64,000 nt of DNA from QVMM01 sp047030855. GTDB taxonomy: Bacteria; Bacteroidota; Bacteroidia; Bacteroidales; Dysgonomonadaceae. Every line of letters starts with the position of its first letter. Position 1 is the stretch's first letter. This document shows positions 36,357-46,309 of this stretch, in pieces. A program made the position numbers and the translations under genes. The stretch covers positions 1-64,000 of the forward strand of contig JBKYIJ010000009.1 of NCBI GenBank assembly GCA_047030855.1, in the 5' to 3' direction. The notes below the pieces were generated by a model. That model did no database searches. It was not told the DNA's origin and saw nothing but the letters and a program-made list of their open reading frames with translations.

Positions 36357-36392
36357 TATAAATAATTTACTCAAGGCAGTATTGCGCGAAGT

Positions 36393-36420
36393 AAGTGGGT
36401 GATCTAACCGTTGCCCACTT
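36393..36420 (+). other. Stem-loop between uxaB and the HIT gene
   Basis: AAGTGGG/CCCACTT 7-bp stem with a 14-base loop, not followed by a T run. It may be a processing or mRNA-stabilising structure within the operon rather than a terminator. Confidence 0.4.
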
Positions 36421-36450
36421 TAATAATTAAAAACTTAAATGAATTGACTA

Positions 36451-36873
36451 ATGGCTATCGGTTGTATTTATTGTGACAGAGATCAGGCTCAAAAAGACAT
36501 TATGATAGAAATATGCGATCTCGGTGTTTCCACTGTATTTCTGTTCAGAGAACAAAGTTATAAAGGACGTTGTATTGTAGCTTATAAAGATCACAACATT
36601 GAGCTATATCAACTAAACGATGAACAATTGCTTGCTTTTATGAAAGACGTTAACCTTGTAGCAAAAACACTTAAGGAATTATTCGGTGCCGATAAAATCA
36701 ATTACGGTGCATATTCAGACAAATTAGCACACTTGCATATCCACTTGGTTCCTAAGTATAAAGATGGTACGGATTTTGGCGGGGTTTTCGCAATGAATCC
36801 TCAAAAGGTATATTTATCGGATGATGGATATATGGAATTGGTCAACAAAATCAAAAACAACTTAAAACAATGA
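36451..36873 (+). CDS. HIT family nucleotide hydrolase/transferase
   Basis: 140 aa. The HIT triad is HLHIHLVP (about residues 94-101). An N-terminal CIYCDR and the conserved KGRCIVAYKDH precede it. Such proteins hydrolyse or transfer nucleotide monophosphates; the substrate is unknown. Its TGA stop overlaps the ATG of uxaA by four bases, so it is translationally coupled to altronate dehydratase. Confidence 0.88.
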   Translation: MAIGCIYCDRDQAQKDIMIEICDLGVSTVFLFREQSYKGRCIVAYKDHNIELYQLNDEQLLAFMKDVNLVAKTLKELFGADKINYGAYSDKLAHLHIHLVPKYKDGTDFGGVFAMNPQKVYLSDDGYMELVNKIKNNLKQ

Positions 36874-38357
36874 GCAAATACTTAATCATAAATCCTAACG
36901 ATAATGTCGCTGTCGCTATCGACAAACTTAATGCCGGTGATGTATTGTCTGTTCAGGGAAAAGAAATAACAATCAACGAACCTGTCGAAACAGGGCATAA
37001 GTTCGCTATCAAGCCTATCAAAGAAAACGAAAACGTAATAAAATACGGTTATCCGATAGGGCATGCGACAAAAGATATTCAGATCGGGGATCATGTGCAT
37101 ACGCATAACACAAAAACCAATTTGCATGATAATCTTCAATATTCGTATGTGCCTGTTCATCCCAAACTTAATATACCCAAAAGCGATCTTAAGGTAAAAG
37201 GCTACCTCCGTTATGACGGACAAATGGGAATCCGTAACGAGCTTTGGATTGTACCTACCGTCGGATGTGTGAACGGACAAGCACAGGCGATAATAGACCG
37301 TGTGAAAAGAGAACTGGATGTAAAGCACATCGACGACATTCGGGTTTATACACATAATTTCGGATGTTCCCAACTGGGTGACGATCACTTGAATACCCAA
37401 AAAGCATTGGCAGCCTTAGCAAAGCATCCGAATGCAGGAGGCGTTCTTGTCTTGAGCCTTGGTTGTGAAAACAACCAGCAATCGGACTTCAAAAAAGCAA
37501 TGGGCAAATGGGACGAGAACCGTGTCAGATTCCTCATTTCGCAGGAAGTACCCGATGAAATAGAAGCAGGCTTTCAGATGATGAAGGAGCTTGTGGAATA
37601 CATGAAGAAAGACAAACGCGAAGATCTGCCTTTATCATTACTAAAAGTAGGGTTAAAATGCGGAGGAAGCGACGGTTTTTCAGGAATCACTGCAAATCCG
37701 TTGGTAGGGCAATTTTCAGATTGGCTGATTGCTCAGGGAGGGACTACTATCTTGACAGAAGTTCCCGAAATGTTCGGCGCTGAAACGATATTAATGAATC
37801 GTGCTAAGAATGAAACTGTTTTCAACGAAACCGTGTCATTGATCAATAACTTCAAAAATTATTTCCGTAAGTTCGATCAGCCGATCTATGAAAATCCCTC
37901 ACCGGGTAACAAAGCGGGTGGAATCACAACTCTGGAAGATAAATCATTAGGATGTACCCAAAAAGGCGGACATGCCGAAGTAGTTGACGTCTTGGATTAT
38001 GCACAACCTGTTACGCAGCACGGACTAAACCTGTTGAATGCACCCGGCAATGATTTAGTGGCAGCTTCTGCCTTAGCCTTGTCCGGTTGTCAAATAGTGT
38101 TGTTTACAACGGGACGCGGAACTCCTTTCGGAAGTTTTGTGCCGACAATGAAGATTTCTACAAATTCTCGTCTTTATAATTTCAAAAACAACTGGATTGA
38201 TTTTAATGCAGGCGTACTCTTGGAAGGACAAAGCATGGAAAAAGTACTGAAAGATTTTATAGATTTTATTATCCTGACATGCGACGGAAAGCATCTTAAA
38301 CATGAAGAAACAGGGTTTAAAGAAATTGCGATCTTCAAAACGGGAGTAACGCTTTAA
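36870..38357 (+). CDS. uxaA: Altronate dehydratase
   Basis: 495 aa, both parts fused. The N-terminal SAF domain (about 1-95, GYPIGHATKDIQIGDHVHTHN) and the large dehydratase domain (GYLRYDGQMGIRNELWIVPTVGCVN, HNFGCSQLG, GCENNQQ, KCGGSDGFSGITANPL, TTLEDKSLGCTQKGGHAEV) are complete. An iron-dependent lyase making KDG from altronate. Start ATG lies inside the HIT stop. Confidence 0.95.
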   Translation: MSKYLIINPNDNVAVAIDKLNAGDVLSVQGKEITINEPVETGHKFAIKPIKENENVIKYGYPIGHATKDIQIGDHVHTHNTKTNLHDNLQYSYVPVHPKLNIPKSDLKVKGYLRYDGQMGIRNELWIVPTVGCVNGQAQAIIDRVKRELDVKHIDDIRVYTHNFGCSQLGDDHLNTQKALAALAKHPNAGGVLVLSLGCENNQQSDFKKAMGKWDENRVRFLISQEVPDEIEAGFQMMKELVEYMKKDKREDLPLSLLKVGLKCGGSDGFSGITANPLVGQFSDWLIAQGGTTILTEVPEMFGAETILMNRAKNETVFNETVSLINNFKNYFRKFDQPIYENPSPGNKAGGITTLEDKSLGCTQKGGHAEVVDVLDYAQPVTQHGLNLLNAPGNDLVAASALALSGCQIVLFTTGRGTPFGSFVPTMKISTNSRLYNFKNNWIDFNAGVLLEGQSMEKVLKDFIDFIILTCDGKHLKHEETGFKEIAIFKTGVTL

Positions 38358-38366
38358 TTCATTATA

Positions 38367-38406
38367 AAACTCCTTCTGAACGAAAAGAAGGAGTTTCTTT
38401 TTTAAT
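38367..38406 (+). terminator. Intrinsic terminator after uxaA
   Basis: 11-bp stem AAACTCCTTCT/AGAAGGAGTTT, then CTTTTTT. The pectinesterase gene 18 bases on may be reached only by read-through. Confidence 0.8.
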
Positions 38407-38423
38407 TCTAATACCAAACAATT

Positions 38424-39938
38424 ATGAAAAATATTGTTTTTTGCATCATATTATCTGCTGTTTTCATAACAGCTAAAGCACAGAATACAAATTATACCCT
38501 TTCCCCTGCAAACAATTCGAAAGAAATAAATATCGACACACGGCTTGACATTACTTTCAACAGCAAGCCCACAATAGGAGAAAAAGGGTTTATTCGCGTA
38601 TATGAGAAAGGAACAAATCGGCTGGTGGATGTTTTAGATTTGAGTATTCCCGCAGGACCTTCAGAACCTGATATGTTAAGAAAAAAGCAGGCTGATTATA
38701 CATCTGTTTCGTACAAATACGAAACGACAGGTTTTACAAATGCCAACATGAAAGCTGGTACTCCTTCCGGCACGGCATTGCGGGATACATCTGACTATCA
38801 ACTCACAATAATCGGCGGATTTACTGACGGATTTCGCTTCTATCCTGTAATTATTGACGGAAACAAAGCCAAAATCTATTTGCATAACAATCTGCTTGAA
38901 TATGACAAGGAATATTATGTGACAATCGACAAAGGCGTCATAACTACCGAAACAAATGACTTTAACGGGATAACAGAGAAAGATCAATGGACTTTTTCTA
39001 CTAAAACATCCCCTCCTCCTTCCAATCATCGGAAACTTATCGTAAGCGCTGATGGAAGCGGCAACTTTAACACTTTACAGGGATGCATGGATGCCATTCC
39101 CGATTTCAGCAAAGAAAAATGGGTTGTATATGTAAAAAACGGAGATTATGAAGAATTGGTTTATTTCAGAAATAAATCGAACGTAGTGATAAAAGGGGAA
39201 AGCCGTGAAGGCGTAATAATACATTATGCCAATAATGAAACATTCAATCCCCACCCGATCAACGTAAAAACGAATGAATACCCGGGAACATTCCCGTCAC
39301 GCAGAGCAGCTTTTGCGGCGGATAATTGCACCGATATGAGATTTGAAAACCTTACGATAATGAATACGCTAAAAGGGCAAGCCGAAGGCTTGTTGCTTAT
39401 GGGAGAGCGTAATTATCTGAAAAATGTACGCATTATAGGTTCGGGCGATGCTCTGCAAACCAATGGCTCGGCTTATTTCGAATCTTGCCATATCGAAGGA
39501 GACGGCGACACGGTTCTTGGTCGCGGTCCTGCATTTTTCAAAGACTGCGTACTCAGCAGTTACGGACCGTTTATGTGGATACGTAATACGGCAACTAATC
39601 ATGGTAATGTATTCCTGAACTGTATATTTTTAGGACAAGGAGTGAACGCCGTATTTGCCCGTTCCCCTATCAACAGAGGTGCAGGATATCCTTATGCCGA
39701 AGCTGTTCTTATTAATTGTAAAACCGAAAATATAAAATCTGTCGGCTGGGGAGAAATCGGCGGAAAAACGGATAATATACATTTTTGGGAATTCAATACA
39801 AGAACAATATTCGATACGCCTGTAGATGTAAGTAAACGCCATCCTCTTTCCAGACAGTTGTATATGGATAAAGATGCTGAAATAATAAAAAATTACAGCA
39901 ATCCTGAATATATTCTCGGTTGGAATCCTTACGATTGA
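38424..39938 (+). CDS. Secreted pectinesterase-family protein with Ig-like N-terminal domain
   Basis: 504 aa. Signal peptide (1-19, ITAKAQ). An SbsA-type Ig-like domain (about 24-185, LSPANNSKEINIDTRLDITFNSKP) and then a right-handed beta-helix of the CE8 type from VSADGSGNFNTLQGCMDAIPDF (about 208-229) to the end. Core motifs are GDALQTNGSAYFESCHIEGDGDTVLGRGPAFFKDC, with the catalytic Asp in GDxD. The usual DFIFG is GDTVLG and the LGRPW arginine motif is not clear, so the enzyme is divergent. Would remove methyl esters from pectin, feeding galacturonate to the operon upstream. Confidence 0.8.
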   Translation: MKNIVFCIILSAVFITAKAQNTNYTLSPANNSKEINIDTRLDITFNSKPTIGEKGFIRVYEKGTNRLVDVLDLSIPAGPSEPDMLRKKQADYTSVSYKYETTGFTNANMKAGTPSGTALRDTSDYQLTIIGGFTDGFRFYPVIIDGNKAKIYLHNNLLEYDKEYYVTIDKGVITTETNDFNGITEKDQWTFSTKTSPPPSNHRKLIVSADGSGNFNTLQGCMDAIPDFSKEKWVVYVKNGDYEELVYFRNKSNVVIKGESREGVIIHYANNETFNPHPINVKTNEYPGTFPSRRAAFAADNCTDMRFENLTIMNTLKGQAEGLLLMGERNYLKNVRIIGSGDALQTNGSAYFESCHIEGDGDTVLGRGPAFFKDCVLSSYGPFMWIRNTATNHGNVFLNCIFLGQGVNAVFARSPINRGAGYPYAEAVLINCKTENIKSVGWGEIGGKTDNIHFWEFNTRTIFDTPVDVSKRHPLSRQLYMDKDAEIIKNYSNPEYILGWNPYD

Positions 39939-39957
39939 AAAACAAAATATATCAATA

Positions 39958-39997
39958 AGAAAGGTTGAAGATGTATATCCTCAACCTTTCTGTTTTA
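39958..39997 (+). terminator. Intrinsic terminator
   Basis: 11-bp stem AGAAAGGTTGA/TCAACCTTTCT with a 12-base loop and a GTTTTA tail, closing the pectinesterase. Confidence 0.75.
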
Positions 39998-40115
39998 TAG
40001 AAAACATATAGTATCATTGAATTGTTATAAATATGTCATTTTGTCATAAATATTCTTTGGCAAAAGTTTTGATTATTATAATCGAAACAAATGTAAAATC
40101 AAAAATAAACAATAT

Positions 40116-42704
40116 ATGAACTTTAATAATTTTACTATTAAATCACAAGAAGCCATTCAAAAGGCTATCGAGATTACAAAAGAAAAGAACCAGCAATCTA
40201 TTGAACCTGCGCATATTCTTTTAGCTGTAATATTGACAGGCGAAAATGTGGTGAATTTCCTTTTTCAGAAGCTGGGAGCAAATCCCGCAAATGTTACCGC
40301 TCTGTTGAATAAAGAAATAGACTCTTATCCTAAAGTTTCGGGTGGAGAACCTTATCTGAGCAGAGAAAGCAATGCAGCTCTCGAAAAAGCGTCTGATTAT
40401 GCAAAAAAGATGGGCGATCAGTATGTCTCTATCGAGCATCTTCTGCTTGGCGTACTTTCAGGAAAGAGTTCCGCTGCTCAGATGCTGAAAGATACAGGTA
40501 TTTCAGAAAAAGACTTACAGGCTGCTATCTCCGAACTTCGAAAAGGGAGTAATGTAACCAGCCAGTCGGCAGAAGACACTTATCAGTCATTAGAGAAATA
40601 TGCAATAAATCTGACGCAACGTGCCCGTGACGGGAAACTTGATCCTGTTATCGGACGAGATGAAGAAATCCGACGCGTATTACAGATATTGAGCCGTAGA
40701 ACCAAAAACAATCCTATACTGGTCGGTGAACCGGGAACAGGAAAAACGGCAATAGCCGAAGGACTTGCACATAGGATTGTGAGAGGAGATGTTCCCGAGA
40801 ACCTTAAAAGCAAGCAGATATATTCCCTCGATATGGGTGCACTGATCGCAGGTGCTAAATATAAAGGAGAATTTGAAGAAAGATTGAAATCCGTCGTCAA
40901 TGAAGTCACTAAATCGGAGGGTGAAATAATCCTCTTCATCGACGAAATACATACTTTGGTCGGAGCAGGTAAAAGCGAAGGGGCAATGGATGCCGCCAAT
41001 ATACTGAAACCTGCATTGGCGAGAGGAGAACTGCGTTCGATAGGTGCTACCACCCTTGACGAATATCAGAAATATTTTGAAAAAGACAAAGCTTTGGAAC
41101 GCCGTTTTCAAGTGGTAATGGTAGACGAACCGAGTGAAACGGATGCAATTTCAATTCTAAGAGGATTGAAGGAAAAATATGAAACGCACCATAAAGTACG
41201 TATCAAAGACGAAGCCATTATTGCAGCCGTTCAGTTATCGAGCCGATATATTACAGACAGATTCCTGCCCGATAAGGCTATTGACCTGATGGATGAAGCT
41301 GCTGCTAAACTGCGTATGGAAGTGGATTCCGTCCCTGAAGAACTGGACGAAAAAAGCCGCCGTATAAAACAGTTGGAAATTGAACGGGAAGCTATTAAAC
41401 GTGAAAACGATAAAGATAAAGAAGCTCAACTTTCGAAGCAAATCAGCGAACTGAAAGAGGAAGAAAAAGATCTGCGCGCGAAATGGCAGGCTGAAAAAGA
41501 AATCATCAATAAGATACAACACGATAAAGTGGAAATCGAAGATTCAAAATTTCAGGCAGATAAGGCAGAACGTGAAGGAGATTATGGAAAAGTAGCCGAA
41601 CTTCGTTACGGCAAAATAAAAGAACTCGAAAGCGATATAGAGAAACTTCAGTCTCAATTGCACGAAATGCAAGGAGGCAGGGCAATGATTAAAGAAGAAG
41701 TGGATTCTTTTGATATTGCTGACGTAGTTTCAAGATGGACAGGAATACCCGTAAATAAAATGATGCAGAGCGAACGCGAAAAACTTTTAAACTTGGAAGA
41801 TGAATTACACAGACGCGTAGTCGGACAAGATGAAGCCATTGAAGCAGTCGCGAATGCAATACGACGCAGCCGTGCGGGACTGCAGGATCCGAAACGCCCG
41901 ATAGGTTCATTTATCTTTCTGGGAACGACAGGCGTGGGAAAAACGGAACTGGCAAAGGCTCTTGCCGAATTTCTGTTCGACGACGAAAATATGATGACTC
42001 GTATTGATATGAGCGAATATCAGGAAAAATTCAGCGCAACACGTCTGATCGGAGCGCCTCCGGGATATGTAGGATACGATGAAGGCGGACAATTGACAGA
42101 GGCAATCAGAAGAAAACCTTATTCGGTAGTTTTATTCGATGAAATCGAAAAAGCACATCCCGATGTATTCAATATTTTACTTCAGGTATTGGATGACGGA
42201 CGCTTAACCGACAACAAAGGACGCGTTGTAAATTTCAAGAACACGATCATCATTATGACATCCAACATGGGATCGGGGCTTATTCGTGAAAATTTCTCTC
42301 ACATAACTAAGGAAAACCATGATGAAGTGGTGGAAAAGACAAAAATAGAAGTCCTTAATATGCTGAAAACATCAATTCGTCCCGAATTTTTGAACCGTAT
42401 CGATGAAATTATTATGTTCGAACCTTTAACAGAAAAGGACATAGAAAAAGTGGTTAAGATACAGCTGGAAGGCGTCGTGAATATGCTGAAAGCGAACGGA
42501 ATAAAACTTGAATTTACGGATGCGGCCGTTTCACTGATAGCCCAGCTGGGTTATGATCCTGAGTTTGGTGCCCGTCCTGTAAAACGTGTTATTCAGCGTC
42601 AGGTGCTGGATACTTTGTCTAAACGTATTTTAGCACAGAGCGTTGACAGATCGCACCCTATCATAATCGACGTGAAAAACGGAGAACTTGATTTTAAGAA
42701 TTAA
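40116..42704 (+). CDS. clpB: ATP-dependent disaggregase ClpB
   Basis: 862 aa, complete. N domain (about 1-145), NBD1 with Walker A GEPGTGKTAIAEGLA and Walker B ILFIDEIHTLVG, the middle coiled coil (about 405-530), then NBD2 with Walker A GTTGVGKTELAKALAE and Walker B VVLFDEIEKAHPDVF. C-terminal D2-small domain to EFGARPVKRVIQR. Hexameric Hsp100 that rescues aggregates with DnaK. Single-gene unit. Confidence 0.97.
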   Translation: MNFNNFTIKSQEAIQKAIEITKEKNQQSIEPAHILLAVILTGENVVNFLFQKLGANPANVTALLNKEIDSYPKVSGGEPYLSRESNAALEKASDYAKKMGDQYVSIEHLLLGVLSGKSSAAQMLKDTGISEKDLQAAISELRKGSNVTSQSAEDTYQSLEKYAINLTQRARDGKLDPVIGRDEEIRRVLQILSRRTKNNPILVGEPGTGKTAIAEGLAHRIVRGDVPENLKSKQIYSLDMGALIAGAKYKGEFEERLKSVVNEVTKSEGEIILFIDEIHTLVGAGKSEGAMDAANILKPALARGELRSIGATTLDEYQKYFEKDKALERRFQVVMVDEPSETDAISILRGLKEKYETHHKVRIKDEAIIAAVQLSSRYITDRFLPDKAIDLMDEAAAKLRMEVDSVPEELDEKSRRIKQLEIEREAIKRENDKDKEAQLSKQISELKEEEKDLRAKWQAEKEIINKIQHDKVEIEDSKFQADKAEREGDYGKVAELRYGKIKELESDIEKLQSQLHEMQGGRAMIKEEVDSFDIADVVSRWTGIPVNKMMQSEREKLLNLEDELHRRVVGQDEAIEAVANAIRRSRAGLQDPKRPIGSFIFLGTTGVGKTELAKALAEFLFDDENMMTRIDMSEYQEKFSATRLIGAPPGYVGYDEGGQLTEAIRRKPYSVVLFDEIEKAHPDVFNILLQVLDDGRLTDNKGRVVNFKNTIIIMTSNMGSGLIRENFSHITKENHDEVVEKTKIEVLNMLKTSIRPEFLNRIDEIIMFEPLTEKDIEKVVKIQLEGVVNMLKANGIKLEFTDAAVSLIAQLGYDPEFGARPVKRVIQRQVLDTLSKRILAQSVDRSHPIIIDVKNGELDFKN

Positions 42705-42722
42705 GAAAAATATATTTTATAC

Positions 42723-42759
42723 AAAAAAAGCATCAGATTTAATGTCTGATGCTTTTTTT
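42723..42759. terminator. Bidirectional terminator between clpB and nuclease locus
   Basis: 15-bp stem AAAAAAAGCATCAGA/TCTGATGCTTTTTTT with loop TTTAATG; flanking A and T runs make it work in both directions. Confidence 0.85.
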
Positions 42760-42779
42760 AATTATTGCAGGCAAGTATT

Positions 42780-44171
42780 TTATCTAATTAAAATCTTGAA
42801 AATTCTATTATCAATCTTAACCAAATATACTCCCGATTCGTTTATCATTACATTATCGACTCCATTACTGTTAAAGGACATTACTTCTTTGCCCGTAATA
42901 GAATAAATACCGATCAATGTATCTGAAGTTATATTTCTGAAATAAACATAGTTCCCCGCACTATATACCGATGGTGTCTCAACAAACGAATCATCTATAC
43001 CCAGAGAAGACACTCCTCTTCCCGTAATTGATATAGCAAGATTTCCGTCAATTCCACCGCCTGTTATAACAAGATAAACATTGTCAATGCCTGTTGTTTT
43101 AGGCGTGTACGAAATATCTAAATCATATCCCGAAGCCGAATTAATCAGAGATGACGAAATCGTAGACACAGGCAGAGAATAAGCTCCCGACGTATTTTGG
43201 AATAATGAGACCGACACACTGCCGGTTAGACTGATTCCTCTAAACTTCACGGATTTAACCGAAGTTTTATTCAACACGACATCTCCGAAATCAATAGTTG
43301 TGCCGATAGTCGGCTCATAAAGAGTCGGAGGGTCTAATTTATTCTCAACAGTGAATAATTCGTCTGTCTTATCTCCCCAAATATATTCGGCAAGCTCAGG
43401 GTAATCAATAAATGGGTTCCTGTTATTCTGAATCGTATAAACAGCATTGTTTCTGTCAATCTCCTTTTGGCTGACGGGATCCATACGGCTCCATTCGAGC
43501 AGCATTTTTATAGCCCAAGACCTGAATACAGGATAAGTTTCTCTGTTTATCATCGAAGTCGCCAAACTTCTCCAGTTCTGAGAATAATCTTCATAGCATG
43601 TCACCATGTAAAAATATGTGCGGGCAAAATCGCCTTTATATTCATCGGCAGGTTCAAAAACAGTACCGGTATAACCGGAATAAGTATTCGTTCCAACCTT
43701 GGCTACGCCATTATCAAATTCACTTATTCCGACTTCTCCCAAAGGATAATTCAGTTTAGCCTGATTGGCTTCCTGATTGGCAGGATATAAGTTAAATAAA
43801 TCTCCATTAGCATCATATGAAGGATACTGGCTGGATATGCCCCACCAGCTTCGGGGCATCATATGTTCCCTATTCTGATAAGATCCGCCCAAGTAAGTAT
43901 AATACTTATCCGTAGAATACATATCCCAGAAATACCCTGACGGATTCCAGTCCGTATTACGAAAGTAATTGCTCCACCAATAAGAAGCATTTATTTCAAA
44001 ATCCAGATAAGTATGATTCCGTATAATGTTATGCATAGCTGTTTTCAGCTGTGCACCTTTAGTCTGATCCGCCTGATCGTAATATCCTTTCGGAGTTTGT
44101 CCGAAAGAATATAACGGGACTAATAAAAATAAAAGTATTCTTAATATGTTTGGAACTTTATTTTTCATCAA
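42780..44171 (-). CDS. Endonuclease I family secreted nuclease with T9SS tail
   Basis: 463 aa. Signal peptide (about 1-24). Endonuclease I (EndA/NucM/Vvn) domain at about 28-270: YQNREHMMPRSWWG carries the catalytic His and GDLFNLYPANQEANQAKLNYPLG the metal-binding Asn; the end is IDYPELAEYIWG. A short Ig-like module (about 285-395) and a C-terminal sorting domain (YVYFRNITSDTLIGIYSITGKEV to KILIR) follow. DNA/RNA cleavage outside the cell. Starts 4 bases after the upstream paralog. Confidence 0.9.
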   Translation of the reverse strand: MMKNKVPNILRILLFLLVPLYSFGQTPKGYYDQADQTKGAQLKTAMHNIIRNHTYLDFEINASYWWSNYFRNTDWNPSGYFWDMYSTDKYYTYLGGSYQNREHMMPRSWWGISSQYPSYDANGDLFNLYPANQEANQAKLNYPLGEVGISEFDNGVAKVGTNTYSGYTGTVFEPADEYKGDFARTYFYMVTCYEDYSQNWRSLATSMINRETYPVFRSWAIKMLLEWSRMDPVSQKEIDRNNAVYTIQNNRNPFIDYPELAEYIWGDKTDELFTVENKLDPPTLYEPTIGTTIDFGDVVLNKTSVKSVKFRGISLTGSVSVSLFQNTSGAYSLPVSTISSSLINSASGYDLDISYTPKTTGIDNVYLVITGGGIDGNLAISITGRGVSSLGIDDSFVETPSVYSAGNYVYFRNITSDTLIGIYSITGKEVMSFNSNGVDNVMINESGVYLVKIDNRIFKILIR

Positions 44172-44175
44172 TTAC

Positions 44176-46095
44176 TTATCTGGTTAGTAATTTAGTGATG
44201 CTATTTCCGATTTTAACCAAGATAAGCTGTCCGGAAGTCATTGCTATTTGATTATTTCCTCCATTAACTTCTTTCTTGATTAACAATCTGCCCATAACAT
44301 CATAAATCTCTACAAATCTGGCGTCTGTATCTGATACATCTATATTTACATAACCCTGCGTTGTGTATACATTTATACCAGAATCTATCTTTCCGTCTTC
44401 AATTGAAGAATGAGTCATATTCGCCAAAGTGAAATTGTCAAAAATAACGACCGATCCTCTGTATGACCTTACCCGGAAGTCAAACGTTGCCGCATCGGCA
44501 GGCACTGTCGTTTCACATTTGTAATTAGACCATGTCCCTGTATTGGACGGGAGATAGTCATCCGGATTGGTTTTTCCTATCCGCAACACGTCATGATCAT
44601 GGTCAATATCTGTATATGTAGTCCCGGTCTTGGATTTCCAGCCTGACCAGATTCGGACATCACTACCATCACCTGATACTACGTAATAATCGAATGACAA
44701 CGCATACTTGTCACCTTCTGTCAAATTATCGGAGAAAGACTGTGAAACATTTGCTGTTGTCCCGGTCGAAGGATTGTTAATTCTCAAAGCAGATGCTCCG
44801 TCATTTACAATAGATGTTTCCTGAGAATAAACTACGTTTGCATTATTACCTGCATAGAAATCCCATGGCTCAGCTTTACCTCCAGACCATGTTTCGAAAC
44901 TCGGGTTTATCAGAACATTACCGGCAACTATACTGCCTTGTTCTTTCGCTACTCCAGTCAGTGCGACATTTACGTCATCTGCAAGTCCACCCCCGTTAAG
45001 AGTCAGTGTAGCAGTATTTGTTTCATAAGCTGTTGGAGTATAATTTACGGTAATTGTATAGCCATTCTCCGCATCTGCTTTTGAAATCGAACCGGTTATA
45101 GATGTAAAATGAGGATCTCCCGTAATGTTTACGGCTATATTTCCTGTCAAGTCATAGCCTTTCACCAATATCGTATTAGACTTTGCAACACCTAAGTCGA
45201 ATGTTTGAAAACTTAATGCGGCTGGGTCTACAGTAATCCGCGGATCGGTTTCTCCCGGATTTTGCGGATCAAAAGATGCGTCTTGTTTATTTCCCCAGAT
45301 ATATTCTTCCAAACCCGGAAAGTCAATGAAAGGATTCCTGTTATGCTGATATCCGTAAACTGCATTATTTCTGTCAATTTCTTTTTGGCTGACAGGATCC
45401 ATACGACTCCATTCCAAAAGGAATGTTATCGACCAGTTGTTAAATGCGGGGTATTTACTTCCGTTCAAATGAGGTGAACCCCATCCTGATATCCTGTCTT
45501 CATAGCATGTCACCATATAAAAATAAGTACGGGCAAAATCTCCCTTATATTCGTCGATAGGTTCGAAAACCTGACCTGAATAGCCTGCCATAGCGGACGT
45601 CCCTCTTAAAGTGCCGTTCTTAGATTTAAAATCCTGAACACCGACATTTCCGTAAGGGAGATTTCCTCTCATACCATTTACCTTACCATCGGTAGGGTAT
45701 AAATGAAATAAATCCGTGTACATCGGACTTGCATCACCAAACCAACTTTTAGGGAAAGAGTGTTCACGATTGTAACAGTCTCCTTCATTTTTATAACTAC
45801 CGCATTGTCCTCCGCCAAAATTAAATTCATAAGGAGGTGTTCCATTTGGGACATCGGAATACATATCCCATACTTTTCCGTTAGATTTTTTGTCCGTAGT
45901 TTTGAATGCATTCCATAATCCATTGTATGACAATGCTGTATGGTTGCTTATAACTGAGTAAAAAGCTGTTTTCAGATCAGCTTTATTTTTTCCTTTCACT
46001 CCTGTATAATATCCATCAGGAGCCTGAGCAAATAGCGATTCTGCAAGCAACAAGGTACATGCAAAAAACAGAATCATTTTAATTCTAGTTTTCAT
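44176..46095 (-). CDS. Endonuclease I family secreted nuclease with extra beta domain and T9SS tail
   Basis: 639 aa. Signal peptide (1-23). The endonuclease I domain has CYNREHSFPKSWFG (catalytic His) and TDLFHLYPTDGKVNGMRGNLPYG. An Ig-like module (about 285-390) precedes a beta-sandwich-like unit (about 395-560, LINPSFETWSGGKAEPWDFYAG start; DVRIWSGWKS and FRVRSYRGSVVIFDN) nearly identical at the DNA level to a unit in the next upstream gene. The C-terminal T9SS domain ends KLLTR. Upstream partner of the smaller nuclease. Confidence 0.9.
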   Translation of the reverse strand: MKTRIKMILFFACTLLLAESLFAQAPDGYYTGVKGKNKADLKTAFYSVISNHTALSYNGLWNAFKTTDKKSNGKVWDMYSDVPNGTPPYEFNFGGGQCGSYKNEGDCYNREHSFPKSWFGDASPMYTDLFHLYPTDGKVNGMRGNLPYGNVGVQDFKSKNGTLRGTSAMAGYSGQVFEPIDEYKGDFARTYFYMVTCYEDRISGWGSPHLNGSKYPAFNNWSITFLLEWSRMDPVSQKEIDRNNAVYGYQHNRNPFIDFPGLEEYIWGNKQDASFDPQNPGETDPRITVDPAALSFQTFDLGVAKSNTILVKGYDLTGNIAVNITGDPHFTSITGSISKADAENGYTITVNYTPTAYETNTATLTLNGGGLADDVNVALTGVAKEQGSIVAGNVLINPSFETWSGGKAEPWDFYAGNNANVVYSQETSIVNDGASALRINNPSTGTTANVSQSFSDNLTEGDKYALSFDYYVVSGDGSDVRIWSGWKSKTGTTYTDIDHDHDVLRIGKTNPDDYLPSNTGTWSNYKCETTVPADAATFDFRVRSYRGSVVIFDNFTLANMTHSSIEDGKIDSGINVYTTQGYVNIDVSDTDARFVEIYDVMGRLLIKKEVNGGNNQIAMTSGQLILVKIGNSITKLLTR

Positions 46096-46261
46096 ATGAA
46101 AATTTTTATTACAAAAGCAGGTGGTAATTGCAAGAATTCGCCTTACTCTTTGAGGTTAATCTTTAAAAATAATACCGACAAATATATAACATTTACAATA
46201 CATCTCAAACAATAGGATAGAAAGTGAAAGTTAAATTTGATGTATTTGCACAAACAGATAA

Positions 46262-46290
46262 AAAAAGGAGGTTGTAACAACCTCCTTTTT
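46262..46290 (-). terminator. Intrinsic terminator of the minus-strand T9SS protein gene
   Basis: 12-bp stem AAAAAGGAGGTT/AACCTCCTTTTT with loop GTAAC. It separates 46310-47959 from the nuclease pair. Confidence 0.8.
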
Positions 46291-46309
46291 CTTTTATCCT
46301 GTTGCGAAT

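Noticed and set aside
36393..36420. Terminator between uxaB and the HIT gene
   Set aside because: No T run follows the stem, and the genes on both sides are in the same pathway; kept only as a stem-loop.
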